DNA of 64,000 nt, taken from NCBI GenBank assembly GCA_022885665.1, contig JAGQDJ010000107.1, positions 62,001 through 126,000 on the forward strand. The letters are read 5' to 3'. Position numbers and translations under genes: made by a program. The stretch comes from Triops longicaudatus (Eukaryota; Arthropoda; Branchiopoda; Notostraca; Triopsidae). The notes beneath the pieces were generated by a model. It worked only from the letters and a program-made list of their open reading frames with translations. It ran no database searches and was not told where the DNA came from. Shown one piece after another: positions 1 to 11,870 of this stretch (position 1 is its first letter; each line of letters starts with the position of its first letter).

Positions 1-1157
1 GGTAAATTTTTCATTCGCTTTTGACCCTGGGAATTATCTCTAGAATTGAAATTAAATTATCGAATTCTTGCAGAGATTCAGCAAATGCTGCACGGGTTTG
101 GTGACAGCCCGAATCCACTGTTAGAAACAGCTCACGCAGTTGAAAGCATTCTTTATCAGCAGATGCAGAACATTCTTCACTTAGCTTCAGAAATAGCTGA
201 GGTTAGATCTCAGTCTATGATCGACATTGAATGTTTAGTTTTCCTGATGAGGAAAAACCCCATGAAACTTAAACGATTCCTCAAGTTCCTAAGTAAGTGT
301 TAAAATCAGCTTCGTTTAAGAATTCTGATTGTAATTATAGCTTGTTAATCCTATGCCCAGGTATTCGGGACTGGAAAAATAGTAAGAAATTAGACATGGG
401 TGATCCCTTAAACATCACAAGCTTGACTAGTTCGCCTACTTCAAACGTTAAGGTTTGCCTTAATTTCCTCAAAGATATCGATCCTACAGGGCAGCTGGCT
501 GATCAAGTGAATCCTAATAACCCTGATCAACCCTATGATAGCGTTCGAAAACAGCGGGAATTAAGAGCTGCTGAGCTTTCGCAAGCATTAAATCCTCTAA
601 AGTACTTGGATTATGTAAAGGTAGAATTCAAGATGTTATTACGATTACTGTTTCTGTTATGCCACCCCATTTAAAGTCTGAATTTTTTAGTTGGTTTATT
701 GTATTTTTCTTTTCATAGGCGCGACAAATGAGTTTCGGAAACAAAAGCGTTTTACCAAGGTTTCAAGAATGGATTTCCCAAGGTCTAGCACCGGGATGGA
801 CGCTAAGCTCAACAGCAGTAGAGACCTTAGCATATCTTGCTTATGAAACAGTAGCGGAGATCGTAGACCTAGTTTTATTATTCAGGCCCTCGACGTTGAC
901 AAGGCCTTTGGATTCTGGACACCAAAATCCGACTTGTGCCGTGGTTAATCCCGACTTTCCTATGTATTCCACAACCCAGGTAACACTGTGTAACTTAAAT
1001 CAAGTGACTATACATGAATGAACGTCTTTTTAAGAGTACGGTAACCAGTGGTCTACTGCAACCCATCCAGCCATCGGAAATACAGGAGGCGTACCGAAGG
1101 TTTCAGCACCCATTACAAACATTCGAGACGCAGCGTATTCGAATTCTCGCCTTGTGA
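1..1157 (+). CDS. SUPT3H: SUPT3H (Spt3), SAGA complex subunit, 5' truncated
   Basis: Coding exons 44-292, 361-620, 719-979 and 1035-1157 (stop TGA) join in frame. The exon that begins at 44 continues a codon from a preceding exon, so the N-terminus lies outside the window; base 1 followed by GTAAAT looks like that exon's donor. Spt3 is the histone-fold subunit of the SAGA co-activator that helps deliver TBP to promoters. Visible landmarks are EIQQMLHGFGD and LVFLMRKNPMKLKRFLKFL (histone fold), the linker FLKDIDPTGQLADQ, and the conserved C-terminal LAYLAYETVAEIVDLVLLFR followed by LQPIQPSEIQEAYRR. About 297 residues are present against about 317 in the human protein, so little is missing. The alternative TAF13 was considered because the histone folds are related, but the C-terminal half is specific to Spt3. 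Confidence 0.93.
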
Positions 1158-1228
1158 GGCATAATGTTTATACTGTAAAATTTTTCGGCTGTATTCTGCG
1201 TTGTACGCTAAGCCTCTTTTGTTGTGCT

Positions 1229-1234
1229 AATAAA
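1229..1234 (+). terminator. Polyadenylation signal of SUPT3H
   Basis: A canonical AATAAA lies about 70 bases after the SUPT3H stop codon, and a GT-rich stretch follows it. Confidence 0.6.
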
Positions 1235-2557
1235 TGCTTGTGACTCTTGTTAAAAATGTGCCTGCCATATCGTTGTGAGCATAGATGTAATGGTTGTAAT
1301 GGCTACTGTCCGGACATTGCTCATATTCATTCACTGTTGGAAGCTCATTAGTTTATTCGCTTATTTATGGATCATTAGACAAGGAGTTGTCGGTAACTTA
1401 AAGATCTCACCAGCAAAGTCTGTTCTCGTCATGTCAACTAGGCTTGACTGAGATGTTAGATTGATTCGTGGTTTGCTGAAGTGAAAAGCCAGTAAGAATT
1501 TAGGGTATCGGGAAGACAAGCAAGACGATATGGCAAGGTCAAAACAGGGTACTTACAGAAGAAATACACGTGGTGCAAAATTTTTACATTACGAAGTGGT
1601 TACTTATCATACCAAGCCTTCTTGTAGCATTTTTTTCTCTGTACTGTATTATTATTATTTATGTTTCAGGTAATAGAAGTGGACTTGTAAATTTAGTTAA
1701 CCGTTTTACTAACATAGCTTAGTTTATTAGTTTTAATAATTATGCGTGAAAATTTGCAATCCCCTCCAATCTCGCATATTAGTTAAGGGTTGAACATTCT
1801 ATGTCAAAGTCAGTCGAGTATGAAGTCTGCGAATAAATGTTTCAGGCGGAAGAAAATTTGAATCAAGAGAAGCATTATTTTTGGCTAAATACACGGGGAG
1901 CTTTCATTGCCGATTTCGCGAAAACAGCTAAATAATTTACACAACTTTTCCGATGACAATGTTGCTTCCGTTTCTGAATGTGACTCAGGCAGTTTATCGA
2001 GGGGAAACGGTTGTATTAATTTCCAAAATTGATCTCAATTTTCTTTAAAAAAAAATAAAAAAAACAAAGCTCTATAACCTTACGTTCAATTTTTCGTTGC
2101 GGTAAAAGCCCGTCTCTTTCTCACTGTTCCTATACGCAGCAGCACGCATAAGCAGTATTCAAGACACGGATAGGGCATTGTCAAAATACTGCGACTGTAG
2201 ATAAAATGAGAGCTTTCGCACCGTTTCGCTTAAACCTAGACTGAGTCTTCGGTTGCCAAAATGCATTTTTGGGTCATCGCTACCATACTTTCTGTGATCT
2301 TAACTGCTACGAATTATTTAAAACAAGTGCACAAAAGAATTGAACATATTTCTTCTACAAGGAAGCCTTTCTATTATTAAAAGACCCCTGCTGTGGAAAG
2401 CAAGTGTGCAACCGTCACGGTGCGAGAAACGAATGTTAGATAATCAAACTTGTAAGTCCGTTCATGTCGTCATCGTGACGCAGCATTTTTTTCCCGAAGG
2501 GCCTGGGAGAGATCCTGCGTGAGTTGCTTTAACGTTGGGTGAGATATACTATAAGAT
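1235..2557. other. Intergenic, no gene recognised
   Basis: This AT-rich stretch between SUPT3H and the FMN-reductase gene has no open frame with recognisable protein similarity on either strand. It contains an A-rich run near 2047-2064. It should hold the promoter and any 5' untranslated exon of the downstream gene, but none can be fixed by eye. Confidence 0.5.
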
Positions 2558-2630
2558 GGGCGCGTTGGCTAAGCCGGTTCGGGCAGTCTGTCGTCAGCGT
2601 TGGGAAGCGAAAGCCGGGGTTCGTTCTCCA
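2558..2630 (+). repeat. tRNA-like segment (possible tRNA-derived SINE head)
   Basis: A sequence resembling an RNA polymerase III A box (TTGGCTAAGCCGG, near 2565) is followed about 50 bases later by a B-box-like GGGGTTCGTTCTCC. The 5' and 3' ends do not form a good seven-base-pair acceptor stem, so a functional tRNA is unlikely. It lies about 80 bases upstream of the FMN-reductase start codon, probably in that gene's leader or promoter. Confidence 0.3.
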
Positions 2631-2710
2631 TTGATCCGTTTTCGGCTAATATAGGAAACGCGTGTGTAAAGAACAGCGTGGAAGTTCAAGATCTGAATTC
2701 CAAGAAAAAC

Positions 2711-3522
2711 ATGTCCGCTGTGACTAAACGAATTGTGATTTTCCTGGGCTCAACCCGCGATGGCCGATTTGGTGACAAAGTGGCCAATTACGTGAAAGAA
2801 ATTGCTGAAAAGAATGGTTTAGCGGCTACCATTTTTGGTACATTTCAGTTTTTGAATAAACTTGTATACTTTCGCATTTATATTACCGAGTTCCTATTAT
2901 TAGATCCCTTACAGTTGGAGTTTCCGGTTATTCGTCAGCCGCTTCACTTTATGCGCGACCGCAGTCAAGCTCCGGCATGGTTTATCGAAGCAGACAAACA
3001 AATTCAAGAAGCGGACGGGTTCGTTGTAGTTTCATCCGAATATAACTGTAGCTTGCCACCAGCTTTGTCTAACATGATGGACCATTTCCCACCGACTTCG
3101 TATCGTCATCGTCCTTGCAGCACAGTTACTTATTCTATGGGTAACGCATGTCTCCCCATTTTCTCTTGGCTACTCTTCTTGAGAGGCTTCCTTTTGACCT
3201 ACTTTCTCTTCTTCCACGACACCCTAAGCTCGACATTTGTATTTTACTTCGCTTAACGAATCACGAATTTTCTCTTGTCATTCGTACAGGTGATTTCGGC
3301 GGCGTTCGAGCTGGCGCTCTTATCCAACCCTTTTTAAGCGAACTGGGCATGATTAGCCTACCAACAAGGGTGGCATTGCCCACCGTGCACACGAAATTTG
3401 ACCAGGACGGCGCACCGGCCGATGAGCGTTTCAAGACCAATACCGAGAAGATGATCAAGGAGTTGGCTTGGTATGCGCAAGCATTGAAAGAACAAAGGGC
3501 TTCAGCGGGAGCTCCCAACTAA
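2711..3522 (+). CDS. NADPH-dependent FMN reductase-like flavoprotein
   Basis: Three exons, 2711-2837, 2904-3140 and 3290-3522, close in phase to 198 residues ending in TAA. The start is the first ATG in frame (MSAVTKRIVIFLGSTRDGR). The protein matches the flavodoxin-like FMN_red family, which uses NAD(P)H to reduce FMN or quinones. GSTRDGRFGDKVANYV fits the N-terminal phosphate-binding loop for FMN; IFDPLQLEFPVIRQPLHF, SSEYNCSLPPALSNMMDHF and SMGDFGGVRAGALIQPFLSELGM are typical family blocks. There is no signal peptide or membrane segment, so it should be cytosolic. Family length is about 180-210 residues, so it looks complete. The true substrate cannot be told from sequence. The two introns (66 and 149 bases) show it is a native eukaryotic gene, not a contaminant. 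Confidence 0.85.
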
Positions 3523-4213
3523 TACAATCTCCACGAGATTTTACCATAACGTTGACCATTTATACCTTGGGTGTTTTGCGAGTACAAAAATACAGTATTT
3601 CCACGCGAATTAAAGATCAAAGGTTTGAACGAGATGTCTTCACTAGAATAAACTAAATTTTCGTTAAAGATTGAATTAATTATTTCGCAACACTCGCTTA
3701 ATTCTATCAGGATTGCAAATCAATTTTGTCAAAATTCACTCAATTAAGGAAAGTTAGTTGTTCAACAATGGCGAATTTCTGTTTACCTTGCAAATCTCGT
3801 GCGACACGGAACAAGCAGACTACTGTTTCTAAGTAGGAAAGTAATCCATGCGTGATTTTAACACGTGATTAATTGCAGTTGGGGTATTTTATAAAAAATT
3901 TTAAGGCAATGCTATACATAGTTTGGAGTTCTGTACTGCATTATTCTTTACTATGCTAATGAATTCTGACTACTCAGCGAACACAAGAGTTAAATCGTAT
4001 GCTTATTTCCTTGCATTCCATTATGACGTCAGAAAGGGTCACATGACGCGATAGCTATCCATTCATTGGTCGGCGGGTTTTCTCTTGGCCAAGGCCATAA
4101 GCGCAGAGTCAAAATGGCCGCTGTTTGGTGAAGCTTGTTGTTGCTTGACGTTTCCTTAACGTATGTTTTAAAGTGATTAAATTACGTGATTTCTATCATT
4201 GTGTGCTCCCAAA
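3523..4213. other. Intergenic between FMN reductase and FBXO11
   Basis: No coding potential is recognised. The last 200 bases are likely FBXO11 promoter and 5' leader, because they are less AT-rich and run directly into its start codon. A TGACGTCA-like motif is visible near 4023-4030 (ATGACGTCAG), resembling a CRE half-palindrome, but its use is unproven. Confidence 0.4.
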
Positions 4214-7200
4214 ATGCCGAGCCCATCCTTAAGGTCACCCTTAACAAACCTTAGAAGATCTAAAAGGAAACCCATCCGCAGAAACCATGCTAGACTCCGA
4301 TCAGGTAAGAACGAACTGCAAGGCACTTGCTATTTGGTCTAAACAATGAAGAATGCCCAGCGTCTTTTACGTTACCTATACCGTACTAATATTTCTTGGC
4401 AGTTCCGACGCATAGTAGAAACTTACTAGTTTGACTCGCTGTCACGTAGTTATACATCTAATTCAGCTTAATAGCACGTAGCAACTGCCCACTTCAAGAT
4501 TAGGCAATAAGTGTAATGTAAAATTGCAACTTGTCATAAGTTCCCAGGGCGCCAAACCTTGTCTGTGTTACAGGAAAACTACATCAATAATGTCAGATTG
4601 TTCTTTGTTAGTTCAGTAAAACATTTCAGTCAAAAACGTATTATTGCTGTGGCGTTCTACGCTTAATCCTGCATGAAAAAATGGATATTCTGGAAAACAG
4701 TTTTGCTGCAGATTAAATATGTTAAATTTTTTATATAGATTTAAACTAGTTCATTGCTGACTTTTTTATGTCTTATTTTCATAGAAGATCACGACTGTCC
4801 ACCTGGTCCCCTTCACATGGCTAACAACAATTCTTCACCTTCGGTCTTGGTCACAAATGGCGAAGGTCCATCAGGACCCGCCCCTTTGCCCCTACCAGCA
4901 TCGCCGCCCGTCCTGTTACCGGGCTCTGGAGTGGGCGTGGTAGCTTTAAATTCAGGTAGTGGCGCAGCCGGCGGTGGCAACGCAGCCGTCCACCAATCCC
5001 CTTACGATCTTCGCCGAAAATCTCCCCACCCTGAAGCCTTGGCTGCCGTGGCACCAGGTTCCAGCACCGCCTACGGTGGACTGTTGGGTGGTCCTTCGGG
5101 GAGTGGGTATTCCACATGTATGTTACCGGCGCGCAAACGACCAAGAAGGGCTTGTTACTCAGCTTACGACGGTAATCTCTTTGTAGAAAATAAAGATTGC
5201 ATCCAATTTTGCAATGCGTTATATAGGTAGCAGTAACGGTAGTGCAGCCCATTATTTACAAGAGGCGCTTCCCGATGAGGTTTTGATTTGCATCTTTGGG
5301 TTTTTATTGGAACAAGATCTTTGTCGTGTCAGTCAAGTCTGCAAACGCTTCCAGGCTATTGCCAATGATACAGAATTATGGTAATATTTTTTCTTGAACC
5401 ACAATTTCAGTAACTGGAGCAAAGCTTAACTTAGCGTGTTAAACGTCTTTGTAGGAAAAATTTATACCAAAGTGTTTACGAATATGATGTGCCCATGTTT
5501 CACCCCGCTCCCTGTAAATTCGAGTTGATGTCACCCGAAGACGCTGAATATGATAATCCTTGGAAAGAAAGTTTCAAGCAGCTTTATCACGGTGTCCACG
5601 TTCGTCCAGGATACCAAGCTATGCATGAAGCACATCCAGAACGCTTTCGCGGCAGAAATATTACCTATTTTGATACCATTCAATCCGCCATCGAGTATAC
5701 TGAAGAATTGGAAAATACCCTAGTTTTCATTCACAAAGTACGTTCCCCTTCCACCATTGCCCAGCTTGACGCTAATTTCGCTTTTTTGGATACTTTAGGG
5801 AACTTATCGTGGAGAAATGCTAATAGTGGAAAACAATGTTTCGTTCGTGGGAGCAGCTCCGGGTACCGTAGCAGAACACGTGATTGTGGAGCGTGATTCG
5901 GAATCAACGGTCATGTTTGTGGAAGGAGCTCGTTCAGCCTACTTGGGCTACGTTACGCTAAAATTCTGCCCTGATATCACTTCTTCTGTGCCCCATCACA
6001 AGCATTACTGTTTAGAAATAGGAGAAAACTGTTCACCAGTCATTGACCACTGCATTATACGAAGCACTTCTGTGGGTAAGTGCCGTTCCGAAATTTGCGC
6101 CCTTGGAATTAAAAAATTGAGAAGTTTTGGTGAAGATTGTACTAAACTTGTTGTTTGGGATTCTAGTCGGCGCAGCTGTTTGCGTTAGCGGAAGTGGAGC
6201 CGAGCCAACAATCCGACGCTGTGACATCTCCGATTGTGAGAACGTGGGACTTTACATAACTGACCATGCCCAAGGCTTGTATGAAGACAACGAAATTTGT
6301 CGCAATGCTTTGGCGGGTATTTGGGTGAAAAATCATGCGAATCCAGTCATGCGCAGGAATCACATCCACCATGGGCGGGATGTAGGCATTTTTACCTTTG
6401 ACAGTGGACTCGTAAGTATAATTTACAGCTGGTTTAATTATTCAAGAGACGGTATTCAATGACCTTGGTGGTTGATTCTTGTTTGTTTTTTATTGAAAGT
6501 TTTCTGTGAATGTAATTTCTTATTATTTATTGGTCATGGCAATTTGTGTGTTCTTTTTTTTTCTTACACTTTATTTACAGTCTTGGGAAACATTCACTCA
6601 TTCTACCGTGTTGCAATTTCAGGGCTATTTTGAAAGTAATAATATTCACGATAACCGAATCGCTGGCTTCGAAGTGAAGGCTGGTGCGAATCCGACGGTG
6701 GTGCGATGCGAGATCCATCACGGCCAAACGGGTGGTATCTACGTGCATGAGAACGGTCTCGGGCAGTTTATTGAAAATCGGATCCACTCCAACAATTTCG
6801 CGGGAGTTTGGATTACGTCCAACAGCAATCCGACGATCCGGCGCAATGAAATTTACAATGGGCACCAAGGTGGCGTGTACATTTTTGGCGAGGGGCGAGG
6901 CTTAATTGAACACAACAACATTTACGGTAATGCTTTAGCGGGCATTCAGATCCGCACCAACAGCGATCCCATCGTCCGACACAATAAAATCCACCATGGG
7001 CAACATGGAGGCATCTACGTTCACGAGAAAGGACAAGGACTCATAGAAGAAAATGAAGTGTATGCCAATACGCTAGCAGGAGTGTGGATTACAACTGGTA
7101 AAGTTCTCAGAACTTGGAATTCGTGCTGTATTTGTATAGAGATTGAACTTTCTAACGTCAGTTTTTGTTGACAGGCTCCACACCGGTGTTACGTCGCAAT

Positions 7201-8511
7201 AGGATTCATTCTGGTAAACAAGTTGGCGTCTACTTCTATGATAACGGTCATGGCAGGCTGGAAGATAATGATATTTTCAACCATTTGTACTCCGGAGTTC
7301 AAATTAGGTATGTCGTCTTCATAATTGCCTTCAAGTTGAAAAATAGTATCTTTCTGTTGTATTATTATTATTGTTATAGTTATTATTATTGTTATTATTA
7401 TTATGTTGATCATTTTATTGATCTTTTGTTGAAACGAATAAATTTAACCGTTTATACATAATTTGATAGTTTTTAGGAGGAAACTTATTAAGGTTGTTTA
7501 TTGTTTCAGAACTGGGAGCAATCCTATCATTCGACGGAACAAAATTTGGGGTGGTCAAAATGGCGGCGTCCTGGTGTACAACGGAGGTTTGGGGCTTCTG
7601 GAACAAAATGAGATCTTTGATAACGCCATGGCGGGTGTTTGGATCAAAACGGATTCAAACCCTACCTTGAAACGTAACAAGATCTTTGACGGTCGGGACG
7701 GTGGTATTTGCATATTCAATGGAGGCAAAGGTACGTTGTTTTCGAGGGAAAAAGTTTATAACTACCAAGAGATCTTGACTTGACTTGGACTTCCCTGTTT
7801 CTTGGCGTCGTTTTCCAGGAGTTTTGGAAGAGAATGATATTTTCCGAAATGCGCAAGCCGGCGTCCTTATTTCCACCCAATCCCATCCTATCTTGCGACG
7901 CAATCGAATTTTTGACGGGTTAGCAGCCGGGATTGAGATCACCAATAACGCCACCGCCACGTTAGAAGATAACCAAATTTTCAATAATCGTTTTGGCGGG
8001 CTGTGTTTAGCCTCCGGAGTGACGCCTATCACACGTGGAAACAAAATTTACAACAACCAAGACGCCGTGGAGAAAGCTGTTGGCGGAGGCCAGTGTTTGT
8101 ACAAAATCTCCTCGTACACCTCCTTCCCGATGCATGACTTTTACCGCTGCCGTACGTGCAACACGACAGACCGGAATGCTATTTGCGTCAATTGTATCAA
8201 AACGTGCCATGCCGGACATGATGTAGAATTCATTCGCCATGATAGGTAAATATCTAATTTAAACACTACTTTTGTTAGTCTTTTTCTGCTGAAGTTATAT
8301 TAGTCTTTTTATGACTGGATTTATAGTTTTCGCTTTTAGTTCTCGTTGCAAATTCAGGTTCTAACAGTTGTCGTTCTTTAGGTTTTTCTGTGATTGTGGC
8401 GCAGGTACCTTGTCGAATCAATGCCAACTCCAAGGAGAATCCACGCAAGATACTGACACCTTATATGACTCTGCTGCGCCTATGGAATCCCACACATTAA
8501 TGGTAAATTAA
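4214..8511 (+). CDS. FBXO11: FBXO11, F-box/beta-helix/UBR-box ubiquitin ligase subunit
   Basis: Eleven coding exons: 4214-4304, 4785-5171, 5227-5380, 5455-5737, 5799-6075, 6167-6411, 6623-7097, 7175-7307, 7510-7730, 7819-8245 and 8382-8511. They close in phase to 940 residues (human about 927). FBXO11 is the substrate receptor of an SCF (SKP1-CUL1-F-box) ubiquitin ligase. The N-terminus is basic then Pro/Gly/Ala-rich. The F-box is [20 protein letters not shown] with [16 protein letters not shown] long right-handed beta-helix of about 22-residue repeats follows (GGIYVHE, AGVWIT, NPTIRRN and similar). The C-terminal UBR-type zinc finger has [19 protein letters not shown] and [14 protein letters not shown]. 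The stop follows a typical SHTLMVN-like end. Very high conservation makes the identity secure; only the first exon is less certain. Confidence 0.96.
7351..7406 (+). repeat. Imperfect TTA/TTG microsatellite in an FBXO11 intron
   Basis: An interrupted run of TTA and TTG triplets lies in the intron between the exons ending at 7307 and starting at 7510. It is intronic and has no visible coding effect. Confidence 0.6.
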
Positions 8512-11010
8512 GAATTGGAATGTACTAAATGGGATTTCATAAGGTAGGGTACAAGTTCTCCCCCTCCCTTTGTTAATGTCATATTCTTTATTTTTGTTTG
8601 GATTCCTTTTGTTATTTTTTGGGTCCCTAAGCGAAATTGTAAACAATATTGAGCACATGACGGTAAAAATTTATTGTCTTACTTGCTACGAGGCTTGAGT
8701 TGGCAAGGATTATGTGCAGAATGCCAAATTTGTTTGGATGCGTTATGGTGACAACGGAAAAGTGTCGGTTGGGAGTAAAGTGGCATTCGTGAATTGTGAC
8801 TTATGAACCGGTTCAAAAGCTTCCTTCCGCACATCCCACCTTTTTGTTTTGGTCACGTGAATGAAAAATCACCCAGGAAGATCGTGAAAGCCTATGGATC
8901 TACTTCCATGTCGGGGCTGGATGGACTTGAGGCAGGAATTCACTTGCATATTTGTTGCTCAGTTGTTTCTTCAGTTTGTTGACTGCGCCTTGAATGCCGT
9001 GCCATTGAAAACAAAAGATTTCGTATCTCCGAGTTCACATTATAGTGTCTCAGGGGATGAGGTTTGCATCGTGTGTCGTCGAACTTGCGTCATTTGAACT
9101 TGTGCTGTGCAAATTGAAAAATGACGGAAGCAAAAAGACAAGAGAAATTGTATAACCAATGTGTGAGGAAAGTGTTCATATGCGGCTTTTTTGTCTTGTC
9201 TTCTCTTTAGTGTTGTGCGAAAAGTTGCAATATAACAATGCCAATATCGCTAGATTTTAGTTGAACCCGGCGGGGTAAGAAGCTGCAGTAAAATGTGTTA
9301 GACGAACCCACCTTGTATTATGTTAGGTATGAAAGCCTCTTCCCCAGCTTTTTTCTAACTCTGAAAGATGACGAAAGCAAGCCGTAGAGTTTACTAATAA
9401 TTATCACTGCGGGTAATGTGCCCGACATGATCAAAGTATGCATTCTTTTGTTGGTGTGTGCAAAAACAAAAAGACTGAAACAAGAAAGACAAAAAAGGTG
9501 AATGAAATTCACACTCTAAAAATTGTAACTGTTGGGCTAAACTTGGTAGCACAGTTTGGGCAGTTGTGTATATAAATCCGGCCAGGCTGATTTTCCATTC
9601 AACAAAAGTGTAAAACTCCCTTGGAACTTTTTTTTAACATATGGCACGTCTTCGTCTTTTCCTTCCCTTTTGAGTTATTGTGTGGTCTAAAATCTCGATA
9701 TTTAGTTGAAGAGTTTTTTGGGTGATTCTTTTCTTCTGATACATCCGTCTTTCCTATCCATTGAACCCAGCCATTGAATCTTGTGTACTATACTGTCCCT
9801 TTATTTTATTACAAAGAAAAATTACGTTGATTTTTTTTTTTCGTGAATTCTCTTAAGCTTCCCTGTCGTGATTGTGGCTTCTTCCTTAGACTCGCCTCTC
9901 CCAGCAGTCTCATTTCCCCATTTGTGTTTGTCTCATCTGAGCAATGAAAAATTGTCTTATTAAGAAAAGCTTTTTACATTTTACTCTTCAATTCCGCTTA
10001 GAAAAGGAAGTCAACTGACACTGGATCTGACCTTTTAAATACGTCCTTTCGATTTCTTAACTTCTTTGCAGGAAACGGAGAATCCCATTATCCGAACTCC
10101 GACTGTTGAGCAGCGCTGCCACTGTGTGGTTATTAGTCGCGGACAAATATATGGTCTCCCTTTTTAGTCGACTTTTTTCCGTGATGTGAGACAAGTTTAG
10201 ACTCGTGAATATCAGGAGCTCTTTATTTCTCGTTTCCGTAATTTTTAACATTTGAAGGGAACTTCGAAAGCAGAATATCACAGAAACTGTGAATAATATT
10301 TTTCAACCTTAATATAGTAGAATAATTAACCAGCCATCTAATTAATCTTTAGGAGAACAATAACACATCACCTTCAACGATATCCGACAATGACACCCAT
10401 CTTTTGTACTGATTGGAAATATCTGCGGGTCGTGTTTCGGTTTTCATGTTTCCTATGCTTAGGTTTCGACCGTAAAGCAAAGGCTAACTGCATCTGTATT
10501 CGGTTAGTAAATTGTTGTATAAGATATTGACATTTTTTAAACTTTACTATATTGTACTTACTGCATATATTGTCTCTTTCTACTTTCGTACATATTTCCT
10601 GAATAAACAATGGAAGATGCTAACTTGGTCACGGACCAATCAGGGCTGAGAATGGTTCGAGTCTACTCGAGCCGATTGGATTAATTTCATAGAGTAATAT
10701 GTAGAGAAAGTTTACTGTGTAAAAGGCTGTTGCAAGAAAATTTGACGGAGAAAGGAACTGTACCAGCTAAGATCAGCAGCACGACCCCAAGCTGCAAAAT
10801 TTGCAACCAATTAGCAACATGTATTTAAATTTTTAATTGGAAGTTTTTCTTGCAATATTACTGAAGTACTAACTTGATTGGCATTACTGTACCTCAATGG
10901 CATCCACATACCGCGATTAATGTTTTGTAACAATGAATTAAAAGAACATTTAACAAAAAGCAAAAGGCTGGCCGTGCCACTGTATTGCATACATTTTATG
11001 TACATAATAT
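8512..11010. other. FBXO11 3' region and intergenic DNA
   Basis: No convincing gene on either strand. The first part is probably FBXO11 3' untranslated sequence. Small open frames here (for example 8894-9097 and 10374-10610) lack codon bias, family similarity or splice support. Confidence 0.45.
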
Positions 11011-11616
11011 TTACTGTGGTAAGCAAAAAAAGCTGTTCGGAGCAAACCATAGAAGTCTAATTAGACCTCTCGAGACTGATTTATCTTCATTATGCGATGA
11101 AAGATCTTGGACAAAGGGTTACAAGGTGAAAGATAGCCTGGGATTTTTAAAGGTACTGATCTAGGTAAACCGCGAAATTTGAAAGCGTTCACAACGTATG
11201 CTAAATTTTAACATTGTATAGTTGAGCTGTATGAATACTGCATTAAAAATGCCACATTATAAGAAAAATTGTGAAGTAAAAGCTGTTTACATTTCTAGAT
11301 TTTGTAACATATAAAAATATTTACGTCTAAAACAAAAACTACCCAAAACTAGTAAAGACTAATAAAAATAGTTATTTAGAGAGAAAAGTGTCACGTTCGA
11401 TGAAATTTGTGTTAAAATTATTTGTAAGAAGCAAAACTTCTACATTCTCAATCCACACTTTGCCTTGTATAATTTGAAATTTCCTGGAATACCTTTCACC
11501 TTGTAAACGATTAACTCAAGCTCCTTCACACCTTAATTAAGGCAAATCAGCCTCGAGAGGCCTGATTAGAGCTCTGTGACTTTCCCCGAGGAGTTCTTTT
11601 TTGCTCACCACAGTAC
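11011..11616. mobile_element. Long inverted-repeat (foldback or MITE-like) element
   Basis: The segment starting near 11011 reappears in reverse complement ending near 11616. Matching blocks include TACTGTGGTAAGC against TACTGTGGTGAGC, a 26-base block around CCTCTCGAG (about 23 of 26 matching) at about 11057-11082 versus 11540-11565, and TTACAAGGTGAAAG at about 11120-11133 versus its complement near 11490-11505. The arms are therefore roughly 150 bases long, partly diverged, around a central spacer of about 300 bases. No transposase frame lies inside. A non-autonomous DNA transposon or foldback element is the simplest reading; family and target-site duplication were not identified. Confidence 0.65.
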
Positions 11617-11684
11617 ATTAAATTTATACTCTTAAAAATAGTTAATAACGTGTTTTCTATAATTAGTGTACAGTACTATATTAA

Positions 11685-11870
11685 AAGCTCGTTATAACGG
11701 ACACGTGAACGCCGATTTGGACGGGGTATTTGTCCGTTAAAAACGATCGTCCATAATAACCAATTCTGACTTGAATGCCCCTCGTTTCGCGGGGATATGT
11801 GGACCTTGGGTATGAAAGCGAATTGTCTGTTATAACCATTATCCGTAATAGCGAGATTTACCCGTATTAT
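11685..11870. repeat. Possible decayed pogo/Tigger-like transposon end
   Basis: Several copies of an ATAACGGAC/TCCGTTA-like motif occur in both orientations (CTCGTTATAACGGAC, TTTGTCCGTTA, TCTGTTATAACC, CCGTAATAGCGAG). Such ATAACGAAC-type motifs are common in the subterminal regions of pogo/Tigger elements. A similar motif cluster occurs at 53668-53770. No open transposase frame is present. The assignment is by resemblance only. Confidence 0.35.

Noticed and set aside
4851..5252. Minus-strand frame opposite FBXO11 exon 2
   Set aside because: It overlaps well-conserved FBXO11 coding sequence and has no family similarity.
10600..10690. GGTTCGAGTC box suggesting a tRNA gene
   Set aside because: No matching A box, anticodon arm or acceptor stem; the site lies in a small imperfect palindrome.
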